Below, one piece after another: positions 37,664 through 51,939 of a DNA stretch of 64,000 nt. Numbering within the stretch: the first letter of the stretch is position 1; each line of letters opens with the position of its first letter. The translations under genes were made by a program, and so were the position numbers. Origin of the DNA: Prosopocoilus inquinatus (Eukaryota; Arthropoda; Insecta; Coleoptera; Lucanidae); NCBI GenBank assembly GCA_036172665.1, contig CM069877.1, forward strand, positions 22,345,001 through 22,409,000, given 5' to 3'. A model generated the notes under the pieces. That model was not told where the DNA came from. It did no database searches and saw nothing but the letters and a program-made list of their open reading frames with translations.

Positions 37664-39749
37664 GCTACTATGTTATTTGACGTTTCGATGGACTCCAGTA
37701 ACTCTATGGTGAGATACGAAATTTTCGGACGCAGCAGAAGCTGGAAATAGTTTTAAACGAAACAACACGCATTAGCGTTGTTCCTGTGATGTATCTAATC
37801 GATCCTTACTCATCTATCATGTTATTTGGCGTTTCGATGGACTCCAGTAACTTTGATGTGAGATACGAAGTTCTCGGACGCAGCTGAAGCTAGAAATAGT
37901 TTTAAACGAAACAACACGCATTAGCGTTGTTCCTGTGCTGTATCTAATCGATCCTTACTTAGCTACTATGTTATTTGACGTTTCGATGGACTCTAGTAAC
38001 TCTATGGTGAGATACGAAATTTTCGGACGCAGCAGAAGCTGGAAATAGTTTTAAACGAAACAACACGCATTAGCGTTGTTCCTGTGATGTATCTAATCGA
38101 TCCTTACTCATCTATCATGTTATTTGGCGTTTCGATGGACTCCAGTAACTTTGATGTGAGATACGAAGTTCTCGGACGCAGCTGTAGCTGGAAATAGTTT
38201 TAAATGAAACAACACGTATTAGCGTTGTTCCTGTGATGTATCTAATCGATCCTTACTCATCTATCATGTTATTTTACGTTTGGATGGACTCCAGTAACTC
38301 TGATGTGAGATACAAAGTTTTTGAACGCAGCAGAAGCTGGAAATAGTTTCAAACGAAACAACACGCATTAGCGTTGTTCCTGTGATGTATCTAATCGATC
38401 CTTACTCATCTATCATGTTATTTTATGTTTGGATGGACTCCAGTAACTTTGATGTGAGATACGAAGTTCTCGGACGCAGCTGTAGCTGGAAATAGTTTTA
38501 AATGAAACAACACGTATTAGCGTTGTTCCTGTGATGCATCTAATCGATCCTTACTCATCTATCATGTTATTTTACGTTTGGATGGACTCCAGTAACTCTG
38601 ATGTGAGATACAAAGTTTTTGGACGCAGCAGAAGCTGGAAATAGTTTTGAACGAAACAACACGTATTAGCGTTATTCCTGTGATGTATCTAATCGATCCT
38701 TACTTAGCTACTATGTTATTTGACGTTTCGATGGACTCCAGTAACTCTATGGTGAGATACGAAATTTTCGGACGCAGCAGAAGCTGGAAATAGTTTTAAA
38801 CGAAACAACACGCATTAGCGTTGTTCCTGTGATGTATCTAATCGATCCTTACTCATCTATCATGTTATTTGGCGTTTCGATGGACTCCAGTAACTTTGAT
38901 GTGAGATACGAAGTTCTCGGACGCAGCTGAAGCTAGAAATAGTTTTAAACGAAACAACACGCATTTGCGTTGTTCCTGTGCTGTATCTAATCGATCCTTA
39001 CTTAGCTACTATGTTATTTGACGTTTCGATGGACTCTAGTAACTCTATGGTGAGATACGAAATTTTCGGACGCAGCAGAAGCTGGAAATAGTTTTAAACG
39101 AAACAACACGCATTAGCGTTGTTCCTGTGATGTATCTAATCGATCCTTACTCATCTATCATGTTATTTGGCGTTTCGATATACTCCAGTAACTTTGATGT
39201 GAGATACGAAGTTCTCGGACGCAGCTGTAGCTGGAAATAGTTTTAAATGAAACAACACGTATTAGCGTTGTTCCTGTGATGTATCTAATCGATCCTTACT
39301 CATCTATCATGTTATTTTACGTTTGGATGGACTCCAGTAACTCTGATGTGAGATACAAAGTTTTTGAACGCAGCAGAAGCTGGAAATAGTTTCAAACGAA
39401 ACAACACGCATTAGCGTTGTTCCTGTGATGTATCTAATCGATCCTTACTCATCTATCATGTTATTTTATGTTTGGATGGACTCCAGTAACTTTGATGTGA
39501 GATACGAAGTTCTCGGACGCAGCTGTAGCTGGAAATAGTTTTAAATGGAACAACACGTATTAGCGTTGTTCCTGTGATGCATCTAATCGATCCTTACTCA
39601 TCTATCATGTTATTTTACGTTTGGATGGACTCCAGTAACTCTGATGTGAGATACGACGTTTTCGGACGCAGCAGAAGCTGGAAATAGTTTTGAACGAAAC
39701 ATCACGTATTAGCGTTATTCCTGTGATGTATCTAATCGATCCTTACTTA
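37664..39749 (+). repeat. Two tandem copies of the 7-monomer unit (1,043 bp each)
   Basis: C A3 C A1 B G/A1 B at 37,664-38,706 and again at 38,707-39,749, offset exactly 1,043 bp. The last unit is B' (acaaagtttttgg) in copy 1 and B/D (gacgttttcgg) in copy 2. Private marks include gcatttgcg near 38,962, gatatactcc near 39,177 and aaatggaac near 39,543. Confidence 0.85.
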
Positions 39750-41388
39750 GCTACTATGTTATTTGACGTTTCGATGGACTCCAGTAACTTTGATGTGAGA
39801 TACGAAGTTCTCGGACGCAGCTGTAGCTGGAAATAGTTTTAAATGAAACAACACGTATTAGCGTTGTTCCTGTGATGTATCTAATCGATCCTTACTCATC
39901 TATCATGTTATTTGGCGTTTCGATGGACTCCAGTAACTTTGATGTGAGATACGAAGTTCTCGGACGCAGCAGAAGCTGGAAATAGTTTCAAACGAAACAA
40001 CACGCATTAGCGTTGTTCCTGTGATGTATCTAATCGATTCTTACTCATCTATCATGTTATTTGGCGTTTCGATGGACTCCAGTAACTTTGATGTGAGATA
40101 CGAAGTTTTTGGACGCAGCAGAAGCTGGAAATAGTTTTGAACGAAACAACACGTATTATCGTTGTTCCTGTGATGTATCTAATCGATCCTTACTTAGCTA
40201 CTATGTTATTTGACGTTTCGATGGACTCTAGTAACTCTATGGTGAGATACGAAATTTTCGGACGCAGCCGAAGCTGGAAATAGTTTTAAACGAAACAACA
40301 CGCATTAGCGTTGTTCCTGTGATGTATCTAATCGATCCTTACTCATCTATCATGTTATTTGGCGTTTCGATGGACTCCAGTAACTTTGATGTGAGATACG
40401 AAGTTCTCGGACGCAGCAGAAGCTGGAAATAGTTTCAAACGAAACAACACGCATTAGCGTTGTTCCTGTGATGTATCTAATCGATTCTTACTCATCTATC
40501 ATGTTATTTTACGTTTGGATGGACTCCAGTAACTCTGATGTGAGATACGATGTTTTTGGACGCAGCAGAAGCTGGAAATAGTTTTGTACGAAACAACACG
40601 TATTAGCAGTGTTCCTGTGATGTATCTAATCGATCCTTACTTAGCTACTATGTTATTTGACGTTTCGATGGACTCTAGTAACTCTATGGTGAGATACGAA
40701 ATTTTCGGACGCAGCCGAAGCTGGAAATAGTTTTAAACGAAACAACACGCATTAGCGTTGTTCCTGTGATGTATCTAATCGATCCTTACTCATCTATCAT
40801 GTTATTTGGCGTTTCGATGGACTCCAGTAACTTTGATGTGAGATACGAAGTTCTCGGACGCAGCAGAAGCTGGAAATAGTTTCAAACGAAACAACACGCA
40901 TTAGCGTTGTTCCTGTGATGTATCTAATCGATTCTTACTCATCTATCATGTTATTTGGCGTTTCGATGGACTCCAGTAACTTTGATGTGAGATACGAAGT
41001 TTTTGGACGCAGCAGAAGCTGGAAATAGTTTTGAACGAAACAACACGTATTAGCGTTGTTCCTGTGATGTATCTAATCGATCCTTACTCATCTATCATGT
41101 TATTTGGCGTTTCGATGGACTCCAGTAACTTTGATGTGAGATACGAAGTTCTTGGACTCAGCTGAAGCTAGAAATAGTTTTAAACGAAACAACACGCATT
41201 AGCGTTGTTCCTGTGCTGTATCTAATCGATCCTTACTTATCTATCAGGTTATTTGACGTTTCGATGGACTTCAGTAACTCTGATGTGAGATACGACGTTT
41301 TCGGACGCAGCAGAAGCTGGAAATAGTTTTAAACGAAACAACACGTATTAGCGTTGTTCCTGTGATGTATGTAATCGATCCTTACTCA
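39750..41388 (+). repeat. 11-monomer cassette, copy 2
   Basis: Same eleven types as 27,560-29,198 and the same length, 1,639 bp. Private marks are tattatcg near 40,155 and gttttgtacg at 40,581; the latter is copied to 44,292 by the 3,711-bp duplication. With the preceding 7-monomer unit it forms an 18-monomer compound unit repeated at 47,321-50,002. Confidence 0.85.
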
Positions 41389-42262
41389 TCTATCATGTTA
41401 TTTGACGTTTGGATGGACTCCAGTAACTCTGATGTGAGATACAAAGTTCTCGGACGCAGCAGAAGCTGGAAATAGTTTTAAAAGAAACAACAAGCATTAG
41501 CGTTGTTCCTGTGCTGTATCTAATCGATCCTTACTTATCTATCAGGTTATTTGACGTTTCGATGGACTTCAGTAACTCTGATGTGAGATACGACGTTTTC
41601 GGACGCAGCAGGAGCTGGAAATAGTTTTAAACAAAGCAACACGTATTAGCGTTGTTCCTGTGATGTATCTAATCGATCCTTACTCATCTATCATGTTATT
41701 TGATGTTTCGATGGACTCTAGTAACTCTGATGTGAGATACGAAGTTTTTGGGCGCAGCAGGAGCTGGAAATAGTTTTAAACAAAGCAACACGTATTAGCG
41801 TTGTTCCTGTGATGTATCTAATCGATCCTTACTCATCTATCATGTTATTTTACGTTTGGATGGACTCCAGTAACTCTGATGTGAGATACAAAGTTTTTGG
41901 ACGCAGCAGAAGCTGGAAATAGTTTTAAACGAAACAACACGTATTAGCGTTGTTCCTGTGATGTATGTAATCGATCCTTACTAATCTATCATGTTATTTG
42001 ACGTTTGGATGGACTCCAGTAACTCTGATGTGAGATACAAAGTTCTCGGACGCAGCAGAAGCTGGAAATAGTTTTAAATGAAACAACACGCATTAGCGTT
42101 TTTCCTGTGATGTATCTAATCGATCCTTACTCATCTATCATGTTATTTGACGTTTCGATGGACTCTAGTAACTCTGACGTGAGATACGAAGTTTTTGGGC
42201 GCAGCAGGAGCTGGAAATAGTTTTAAACAAAGCAACACGTATTAGCGTTGTTCCTGTGATGT

Positions 42263-42282
42263 ACCTAATCGATCATGTTATT
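42263..42282 (+). repeat. 14-bp deletion junction, instance 3
   Basis: gatcatg at 42,271, followed by the HindIII site at 42,343-42,348. It lies in copy 1 of the 3,711-bp duplication. Confidence 0.9.
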
Positions 42283-44205
42283 TTATGTTTGGATGGACTC
42301 CAGTAACTCTGATGTGAGATACAAAGTTTTTGGACGCAGCAGAAGCTTTAAATAGTTTTGAACGAAACATCACGTATTAGCGTTATTCCTGTGATGTATC
42401 TAATCGATCCTTACTTAGCTACTATGTTATTTGACGTTTCGATGGACTCCAGTAACTTTGATGTGAGATACGAAGTTCTCGGACGCAGCTGTAGCTGGAA
42501 ATAGTTTTAAATGAAACAACACGTATTAGCGTTGTTCCTGTGATGTATCTAATCGATCCTTGCTCATCTATCATGTTATTTTACGTTTGGATGGACTCCA
42601 GTAACTCTGATGTGAGATACGATGTTTTTGGACGCAGCAGAAGCTGGAAATAGTTTTGAACGAAACAACACGTATTAGCAGTGTTCCTGTGATGTATCTA
42701 ATCGATCCTTACTTAGCTACTATGTTATTTGACGTTTCGCTGGACTCTAGAAACTCTATGGTGAGATACGAAATTTTCGGACGCAGCCGAAGCTGGAAAT
42801 AGTTTTAAACGAAACAATACGCATTAGCGTTGTTCCTGTGATGTATCTAATCGATCCTTACTCATCTATCATGTTATTTGACGTTTGGATGGACTCCAGT
42901 AACTCTGATGTGAGATACAAAGTTCTCGGATGCAGCAGAAGCTGGAAATAGTTTTAAATGAAACAACACGCATTAGCGTTGTTCCTGTGATGTATCTAAT
43001 CGATCCTTACTTATCTATCATGTTATTTGATGTTTCGATGGACTCTAGTAACTCTGATGTGAGATACGAAGTTTTTGGGCGCAGCAGGAGCTGGAAATAG
43101 TTTTAAACAAAGCAACACGTATTAGCGTTGTTCCTGTGATGTATCTAATCGATCCTTACTCATCTATCATGTTATTTTACGTTTGGATGGACTCCAGTAA
43201 CTCTAATGTGAGATACAAAGTTTTTGGACGCAGCAGAAGCTGGAAATAGTTTTGAACGAAACAACACGTATTAGCGTTATTCCTGTGATGTATCTAATCG
43301 ATCCTTACTTAGCTACTATGTTATTTGACGTTTCGATGGACTCCAGTAACTCTATGGTGAGATACGAAATTTTCGGACGCAGCAGAAGCTGGAAATAGTT
43401 TTAAACGAAACAACACGCATTAGCGTTGTTCCTGTGATGTATCTAATCGATCCTTACTCATCTATCATGTTATTTGGCGTTTCGATGGACTCCAGTAACT
43501 TTGATGTGAGATACGAAGTTCTCGGACGCAGCTGAAGCTAGAAATAGTTTTAAACGAAACAACACGCATTAGCGTTGTTCCTGTGCTGTATCTAATCGAT
43601 CCTTACTTAGCTACTATGTTATTTGACGTTTCGATGGACTCTAGTAACTCTATGGTGAGATACGAAATTTTCGGACGCAGCAGAAGCTGGAAATAGTTTT
43701 AAACGAAACAACACGCATTAGCGTTGTTCCTGTGATGTATCTAATCGATCCTTACTCATCTATCATGTTATTTGGCGTTTCGATGGACTCCAGTAACTTT
43801 GATGTGAGATACGAAGTTCTCGGACGCAGCTGAAGCTAGAAATAGTTTTAAACGAAACAACACGCATTAGCGTTGTTCCTGTGCTGTATCTAATCGATCC
43901 TTACTTAGCTACTATGTTATTTGACGTTTCGATGGACTCTAGTAACTCTATGGTGAGATACGAAATTTTCGGACGCAGCAGAAGCTGGAAATAGTTTTAA
44001 ACGAAACAACACGCATTAGCGTTGTTCCTGTGATGTATCTAATCGATCCTTACTCATCTATCATGTTATTTGGCGTTTCGATGGACTCCAGTAACTTTGA
44101 TGTGAGATACGAAGTTCTCGGACGCAGCTGTAGCTGGAAATAGTTTCAAACGAAACAACACGCATTAGCGTTGTTCCTGTGATGTATCTAATCGATTCTT
44201 ACTCA

Positions 44206-45099
44206 TCTATCATGTTATTTTACGTTTGGATGGACTCCAGTAACTCTGATGTGAGATACGATGTTTTTGGACGCAGCAGAAGCTGGAAATAGTTTTGTAC
44301 GAAACAACACGTATTAGCAGTGTTCCTGTGATGTATCTAATCGATCCTTACTTAGCTACTATGTTATTTGACGTTTCGATGGACTCTAGTAACTCTATGG
44401 TGAGATACGAAATTTTCGGACGCAGCCGAAGCTGGAAATAGTTTTAAACGAAACAACACGCATTAGCGTTGTTCCTGTGATGTATCTAATCGATCCTTAC
44501 TCATCTATCATGTTATTTGGCGTTTCGATGGACTCCAGTAACTTTGATGTGAGATACGAAGTTCTCGGACGCAGCAGAAGCTGGAAATAGTTTCAAACGA
44601 AACAACACGCATTAGCGTTGTTCCTGTGATGTATCTAATCGATTCTTACTCATCTATCATGTTATTTGGCGTTTCGATGGACTCCAGTAACTTTGATGTG
44701 AGATACGAAGTTTTTGGACGCAGCAGAAGCTGGAAATAGTTTTGAACGAAACAACACGTATTAGCGTTGTTCCTGTGATGTATCTAATCGATCCTTACTC
44801 ATCTATCATGTTATTTGGCGTTTCGATGGACTCCAGTAACTTTGATGTGAGATACGAAGTTCTTGGACTCAGCTGAAGCTAGAAATAGTTTTAAACGAAA
44901 CAACACGCATTAGCGTTGTTCCTGTGCTGTATCTAATCGATCCTTACTTATCTATCAGGTTATTTGACGTTTCGATGGACTTCAGTAACTCTGATGTGAG
45001 ATACGACGTTTTCGGACGCAGCAGAAGCTGGAAATAGTTTTAAACGAAACAACACGTATTAGCGTTGTTCCTGTGATGTATGTAATCGATCCTTACTCA
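44206..45099 (+). repeat. Six-monomer fragment of the 11-monomer cassette
   Basis: B C A2 A A4 D, 894 bp, equal to the last six units of the cassette. It begins copy 2 of the 3,711-bp duplication, so the first five cassette units were left out by the exchange. Confidence 0.8.
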
Positions 45100-45973
45100 T
45101 CTATCATGTTATTTGACGTTTGGATGGACTCCAGTAACTCTGATGTGAGATACAAAGTTCTCGGACGCAGCAGAAGCTGGAAATAGTTTTAAAAGAAACA
45201 ACAAGCATTAGCGTTGTTCCTGTGCTGTATCTAATCGATCCTTACTTATCTATCAGGTTATTTGACGTTTCGATGGACTTCAGTAACTCTGATGTGAGAT
45301 ACGACGTTTTCGGACGCAGCAGGAGCTGGAAATAGTTTTAAACAAAGCAACACGTATTAGCGTTGTTCCTGTGATGTATCTAATCGATCCTTACTCATCT
45401 ATCATGTTATTTGATGTTTCGATGGACTCTAGTAACTCTGATGTGAGATACGAAGTTTTTGGGCGCAGCAGGAGCTGGAAATAGTTTTAAACAAAGCAAC
45501 ACGTATTAGCGTTGTTCCTGTGATGTATCTAATCGATCCTTACTCATCTATCATGTTATTTTACGTTTGGATGGACTCCAGTAACTCTGATGTGAGATAC
45601 AAAGTTTTTGGACGCAGCAGAAGCTGGAAATAGTTTTAAACGAAACAACACGTATTAGCGTTGTTCCTGTGATGTATGTAATCGATCCTTACTAATCTAT
45701 CATGTTATTTGACGTTTGGATGGACTCCAGTAACTCTGATGTGAGATACAAAGTTCTCGGACGCAGCAGAAGCTGGAAATAGTTTTAAATGAAACAACAC
45801 GCATTAGCGTTTTTCCTGTGATGTATCTAATCGATCCTTACTCATCTATCATGTTATTTGACGTTTCGATGGACTCTAGTAACTCTGACGTGAGATACGA
45901 AGTTTTTGGGCGCAGCAGGAGCTGGAAATAGTTTTAAACAAAGCAACACGTATTAGCGTTGTTCCTGTGATGT

Positions 45974-45993
45974 ACCTAATCGATCATGTTATT
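45974..45993 (+). repeat. 14-bp deletion junction, instance 4
   Basis: gatcatg at 45,982, exactly 3,711 bp from instance 3, with the HindIII site at 46,054-46,059. It lies in copy 2 of the 3,711-bp duplication. Confidence 0.9.
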
Positions 45994-47320
45994 TTATGTT
46001 TGGATGGACTCCAGTAACTCTGATGTGAGATACAAAGTTTTTGGACGCAGCAGAAGCTTTAAATAGTTTTGAACGAAACATCACGTATTAGCGTTATTCC
46101 TGTGATGTATCTAATCGATCCTTACTTAGCTACTATGTTATTTGACGTTTCGATGGACTCCAGTAACTTTGATGTGAGATACGAAGTTCTCGGACGCAGC
46201 TGTAGCTGGAAATAGTTTTAAATGAAACAACACGTATTAGCGTTGTTCCTGTGATGTATCTAATCGATCCTTGCTCATCTATCATGTTATTTTACGTTTG
46301 GATGGACTCCAGTAACTCTGATGTGAGATACGATGTTTTTGGACGCAGCAGAAGCTGGAAATAGTTTTGAACGAAACAACACGTATTAGCAGTGTTCCTG
46401 TGATGTATCTAATCGATCCTTACTTAGCTACTATGTTATTTGACGTTTCGCTGGACTCTAGAAACTCTATGGTGAGATACGAAATTTTCGGACGCAGCCG
46501 AAGCTGGAAATAGTTTTAAACGAAACAATACGCATTAGCGTTGTTCCTGTGATGTATCTAATCGATCCTTACTCATCTATCATGTTATTTGACGTTTGGA
46601 TGGACTCCAGTAACTCTGATGTGAGATACAAAGTTCTCGGATGCAGCAGAAGCTGGAAATAGTTTTAAATGAAACAACACGCATTAGCGTTGTTCCTGTG
46701 ATGTATCTAATCGATCCTTACTTATCTATCATGTTATTTGATGTTTCGATGGACTCTAGTAACTCTGATGTGAGATACGAAGTTTTTGGGCGCAGCAGGA
46801 GCTGGAAATAGTTTTAAACAAAGCAACACGTATTAGCGTTGTTCCTGTGATGTATCTAATCGATCCTTACTCATCTATCATGTTATTTTACGTTTGGATG
46901 GACTCCAGTAACTCTAATGTGAGATACAAAGTTTTTGGACGCAGCAGAAGCTGGAAATAGTTTTGAACGAAACAACACGTATTAGCGTTATTCCTGTGAT
47001 GTATCTAATCGATCCTTACTTAGCTACTATGTTATTTGACGTTTCGATGGACTCCAGTAACTCTATGGTGAGATACGAAATTTTCGGACGCAGCAGAAGC
47101 TGGAAATAGTTTTAAACGAAACAACACGCATTAGCGTTGTTCCTGTGATGTATCTAATCGATCCTTACTCATCTATCATGTTATTTGGCGTTTCGATGGA
47201 CTCCAGTAACTTTGATGTGAGATACGAAGTTCTCGGACGCAGCTGAAGCTAGAAATAGTTTTAAACGAAACAACACGCATTAGCGTTGTTCCTGTGCTGT
47301 ATCTAATCGATCCTTACTTA

Positions 47321-48363
47321 GCTACTATGTTATTTGACGTTTCGATGGACTCTAGTAACTCTATGGTGAGATACGAAATTTTCGGACGCAGCAGAAGCTG
47401 GAAATAGTTTTAAACGAAACAACACGCATTAGCGTTGTTCCTGTGATGTATCTAATCGATCCTTACTCATCTATCATGTTATTTGGCGTTTCGATGGACT
47501 CCAGTAACTTTGATGTGAGATACGAAGTTCTCGGACGCAGCTGAAGCTAGAAATAGTTTTAAACGAAACAACACGCATTAGCGTTGTTCCTGTGCTGTAT
47601 CTAATCGATCCTTACTTAGCTACTATGTTATTTGACGTTTCGATGGACTCTAGTAACTCTATGGTGAGATACGAAATTTTCGGACGCAGCAGAAGCTGGA
47701 AATAGTTTTAAACGAAACAACACGCATTAGCGTTGTTCCTGTGATGTATCTAATCGATCCTTACTCATCTATCATGTTATTTGGCGTTTCGATGGACTCC
47801 AGTAACTTTGATGTGAGATACGAAGTTCTCGGACGCAGCTGTAGCTGGAAATAGTTTTAAATGAAACAACACGTATTAGCGTTGTTCCTGTGATGTATCT
47901 AATCGATCCTTACTCATCTATCATGTTATTTTACGTTTGGATGGACTCCAGTAACTCTGATGTGAGATACAAAGTTTTTGAACGCAGCAGAAGCTGGAAA
48001 TAGTTTCAAACGAAACAACACGCATTAGCGTTGTTCCTGTGATGTATCTAATCGATCCTTACTCATCTATCATGTTATTTTATGTTTGGATGTACTCCAG
48101 TAACTTTGATGTGAGATACGAAGTTCTCGGACGCAGCTGTAGCTGGAAATAGTTTTAAATGAAACAACACGTATTAGCGTTGTTCCTGTGATGCATCTAA
48201 TCGATCCTTACTCATCTATCATGTTATTTTACGTTTGGATGGACTCCAGTAACTCTGATGTGAGATACGACGTTTTCGGACGCAGCAGAAGCTGGAAATA
48301 GTTTTGAACGAAACATCACGTATTAGCGTTATTCCTGTGATGTATCTAATCGATCCTTACTTA
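47321..48363 (+). repeat. 7-monomer unit (C A3 C A1 B G/A1 B/D), further copy
   Basis: 1,043 bp, with a private gtactcc in G/A1 near 48,091. It is followed directly by the 11-monomer cassette, as at 38,707-41,388, so the two form an 18-monomer compound unit of 2,682 bp present twice. Confidence 0.8.
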
Positions 48364-50002
48364 GCTACTATGTTATTTGACGTTTCGATGGACTCCAGTA
48401 ACTTTGATGTGAGATACGAAGTTCTCGGACGCAGCTGTAGCTGGAAATAGTTTTAAATGAAACAACACGTATTAGCGTTGTTCCTGTGATGTATCTAATC
48501 GATCCTTACTCATCTATCATGTTATTTGGCGTTTCGATGGACTCCAGTAACTTTGATGTGAGATACGAAGTTCTCGGACGCAGCAGAAGCTGGAAATAGT
48601 TTCAAACGAAACAACACGCATTAGCGTTGTTCCTGTGATGTATCTAATCGATTCTTACTCATCTATCATGTTATTTGGCGTTTCGATGGACTCCAGTAAC
48701 TTTGATGTGAGATACGAAGTTTTTGGACGCAGCAGAAGCTGGAAATAGTTTTGAACGAAACAACACGTATTAGCGTTGTTCCTGTGATGTATCTAATCGA
48801 TCCTTACTTAGCTACTATGTTATTTGACGTTTCGATGGACTCTAGTAACTCTATGGTGAGATACGAAATTTTCGGACGCAGCCGAAGCTGGAAATAGTTT
48901 TAAACGAAACAACACGCATTAGCGTTGTTCCTGTGATGTATCTAATCGATCCTTACTCATCTATCATGTTATTTGGCGTTTCGATGGACTCCAGTAACTT
49001 TGATGTGAGATACGAAGTTCTCGGACGCAGCAGAAGCTGGAAATAGTTTCAAACGAAACAACACGCATTAGCGTTGTTCCTGTGATGTATCTAATCGATT
49101 CTTACTCATCTATCATGTTATTTTACGTTTGGATGGACTCCAGTAACTCTGATGTGAGATACGATGTTTTTGGACGCAGCAGAAGCTGGAAATAGTTTTG
49201 AACGAAACAACACGTATTAGCAGTGTTCCTGTGATGTATCTAATCGATCCTTACTTAGCTACTATGTTATTTGACGTTTCGATGGACTCTAGTAACTCTA
49301 TGGTGAGATACGAAATTTTCGGACGCAGCCGAAGCTGGAAATAGTTTTAAACGAAACAACACGCATTAGCGTTGTTCCTGTGATGTATCTAATCGATCCT
49401 TACTCATCTATCATGTTATTTGGCGTTTCGATGGACTCCAGTAACTTTGATGTGAGATACGAAGTTCTCGGACGCAGCAGAAGCTGGAAATAGTTTCAAA
49501 CGAAACAACACGCATTAGCGTTGTTCCTGTGATGTATCTAATCGATTCTTACTCATCTATCATGTTATTTGGCGTTTCGATGGACTCCAGTAACTTTGAT
49601 GTGAGATACGAAGTTTTTGGACGCAGCAGAAGCTGGAAATAGTTTTGAACGAAACAACACGTATTAGCGTTGTTCCTGTGATGTATCTAATCGATCCTTA
49701 CTCATCTATCATGTTATTTGGCGTTTCGATGGACTCCAGTAACTTTGATGTGAGATACGAAGTTCTTGGACTCAGCTGAAGCTAGAAATAGTTTTAAACG
49801 AAACAACACGCATTAGCGTTGTTCCTGTGCTGTATCTAATCGATCCTTACTTATCTATCAGGTTATTTGACGTTTCGATGGACTTCAGTAACTCTGATGT
49901 GAGATACGACGTTTTCGGACGCAGCAGAAGCTGGAAATAGTTTTAAACGAAACAACACGTATTAGCGTTGTTCCTGTGATGTATGTAATCGATCCTTACT
50001 CA
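48364..50002 (+). repeat. 11-monomer cassette, copy 3
   Basis: Same order and length (1,639 bp) as copies 1, 2 and 4. Its B has gttttgaacg, not gttttgtacg, so it derives from a version older than the change in copy 2. It is followed by E with ccagaaactc near 50,035. Confidence 0.85.
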
Positions 50003-50449
50003 TCTATCATGTTATTTGACGTTTGGATGGACTCCAGAAACTCTGATGTGAGATACAAAGTTCTCGGACGCAGCAGAAGCTGGAAATAGTTTTAAAAGAA
50101 ACAACAAGCATTAGCGTTGTTCCTGTGCTGTATCTAATCGATCCTTACTTATCTATCAGGTTATTTGACGTTTCGATGGACTTCAGTAACTCTGATGTGA
50201 GATACGACGTTTTCGGACGCAGCAGGAGCTGGAAATAGTTTTAAACAAAGCAACACGTATTAGCGTTGTTCCTGTGATGTATGTAATCGATCCTTACTCA
50301 TCTATCATGTTATTTTATGTTTGGATGGACTCCAGTAACTCTGATGTGAGATACAAAGTTCTCGGACGCAGCAGAAGCTGGAAATAGTTTTAAATGAAAC
50401 AACACGCATTAGCGTTTTTCCTGTGATGTATCTAATCGATCCTTACTCA
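50003..50449 (+). repeat. Satellite linker (E, D/F, E/G mosaic)
   Basis: Three monomers: E, a D/F hybrid at 50,152 (gacgttttcgg then gcaggagctgg), and a mosaic at 50,301 combining tatgtaatcg, ttatgtttgg and acaaagttctc. The D/F hybrid also occurs at 41,538, 45,249 and 55,934. Confidence 0.7.
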
Positions 50450-51790
50450 TCTATCATGTTATTTGACGTTTCGATGGACTCTAGTAACTCTGATGTGAGA
50501 TACAAAGTTTTTGGACGCAGCAGAAGCTGGAAATAGTTTTAAACGAAACAACACGCTTTAGCGTTGTTCCTGTGATGTATCTAATCGATCCTAACTCATC
50601 TATCATGTTATTTGGCGTTTCGATGGACTCCAGTAACTTTGATGTGAGATACGAAGTTCTCGGACGCAGCTGTAGCTGGAAATAGTTTTAAATGAAACAA
50701 CACGTATTAGCGTTGTTCCTGTGATGTATCTAATCGATCCTTACTCATCTATCATGTTATTTTACGTTTGGATTTACTCCAGTAACTCTGATGTGAGATA
50801 CGACGTTTTCGGACGCAGCAGAAGCTGGAAATGGTTTTAAACGAAACAACACGTATTAGCGTTGTTCCTGTGATGTATGTAATCGATCCTTACTAATCTA
50901 TCATGTTATTTGACGTTTGGATGGACTCCAGTAACTCTGATGTGAGATACAAAGTTCTCGGACGCAGCAGAAGCTGGAAATAGTTTTAAATGAAACAACA
51001 CGCATTAGCGTTTTTCCTGTGATGTATCTAATCGATCCTTACTCATCTATCATGTTATTTGACGTTTCGATGGACTCTAGTAACTCTGATGTGAGATACG
51101 AAGTTTTTGGGCGCAGCAGGAGCTGGAAATAGTTTTAAACAAAGCAACACGTATTAGCGTTGTTCCTGTGATGTACCTAATCGATCCTTACTCATCTATC
51201 ATGTTATTTTATGTTTGGATGGACTCCAGTAACTCTGATGTGAGATACAAAGTTTTTGGACGCAGCAGAAGCTGGAAATAGTTTTGAACGAAACATCACG
51301 TATTAGCGTTATTCCTGTGATGTATCTAATCGATCCATACTTAGCTACTATGTTATTTGACTTTTCGATGGACTCCAGTAACTCTATGGTGAGATACGAA
51401 ATTTTCGGACGCAGCAGAAGATGGAAATAGTTTTAAATGAAACAACACGCATTAGCGTTGTTCCTGTGATGTATCTAATCGATCCTTATTTATCTATCAT
51501 GTTATTTGATGTTTCGATGGACTCTAGTAACTCTGATGTGAGATACGAAGTTTTTGGGCGCAGCAGGAGCTGGAAATAGTTTTAAACAAAGCAACACGTA
51601 TTAGCGTTGTTCCTGTGATGTATCTAATCGATCCTTACTCATCTATCATGTTATTTTACGTTTGGATGGACTCCAGTAACTCTGATGTGAGATACAAAGT
51701 TTTTGGACGCAGCAGAAGCTGGAAATAGTTTTGAACGAAACAACACGTATTAGCGTTATTCCTGTGATGTATCTAATCGATCCTTACTTA
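50450..51790 (+). repeat. 9-monomer block, copy 2
   Basis: F/G A1 B/D E F G C F2 B', matching 33,073-34,413. gatttactcc is at 50,771, followed by ggaaatgg. The first unit is an F/G hybrid. Private: ccttattta near 51,485. Confidence 0.8.
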
Positions 51791-51939
51791 GCTACTATGT
51801 TATTTGACGTTTCGATGGACTCCAGTAACTCTATGGTGAGATACGAAATTTTCGGACGCAGCAGAAGCTGGAATTAGTTTTAAACGAAACAACACGCATT
51901 AGCGTTGTTCCTGTGATGTATCTAATCGATCCTTACTCA

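Larger units (their letters stand above)
40419..47840 (+). repeat. Tandem duplication of a 25-monomer unit (3,711 bp)
   Basis: Copy 1 is about 40,419-44,129 and copy 2 about 44,130-47,840. The offset of 3,711 is 25 x 149 minus 14, each copy holding one 14-bp-deleted unit. Private marks are shared: gttttgtacg (40,581/44,292), cgctggactc (about 42,738/46,449), ctctaatgtg (43,201/46,912) and acaacaagc. I saw no difference between the copies at the markers checked, so this is one of the youngest events in the window. The junction is an A1/A2 hybrid at 44,057. Confidence 0.85.
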
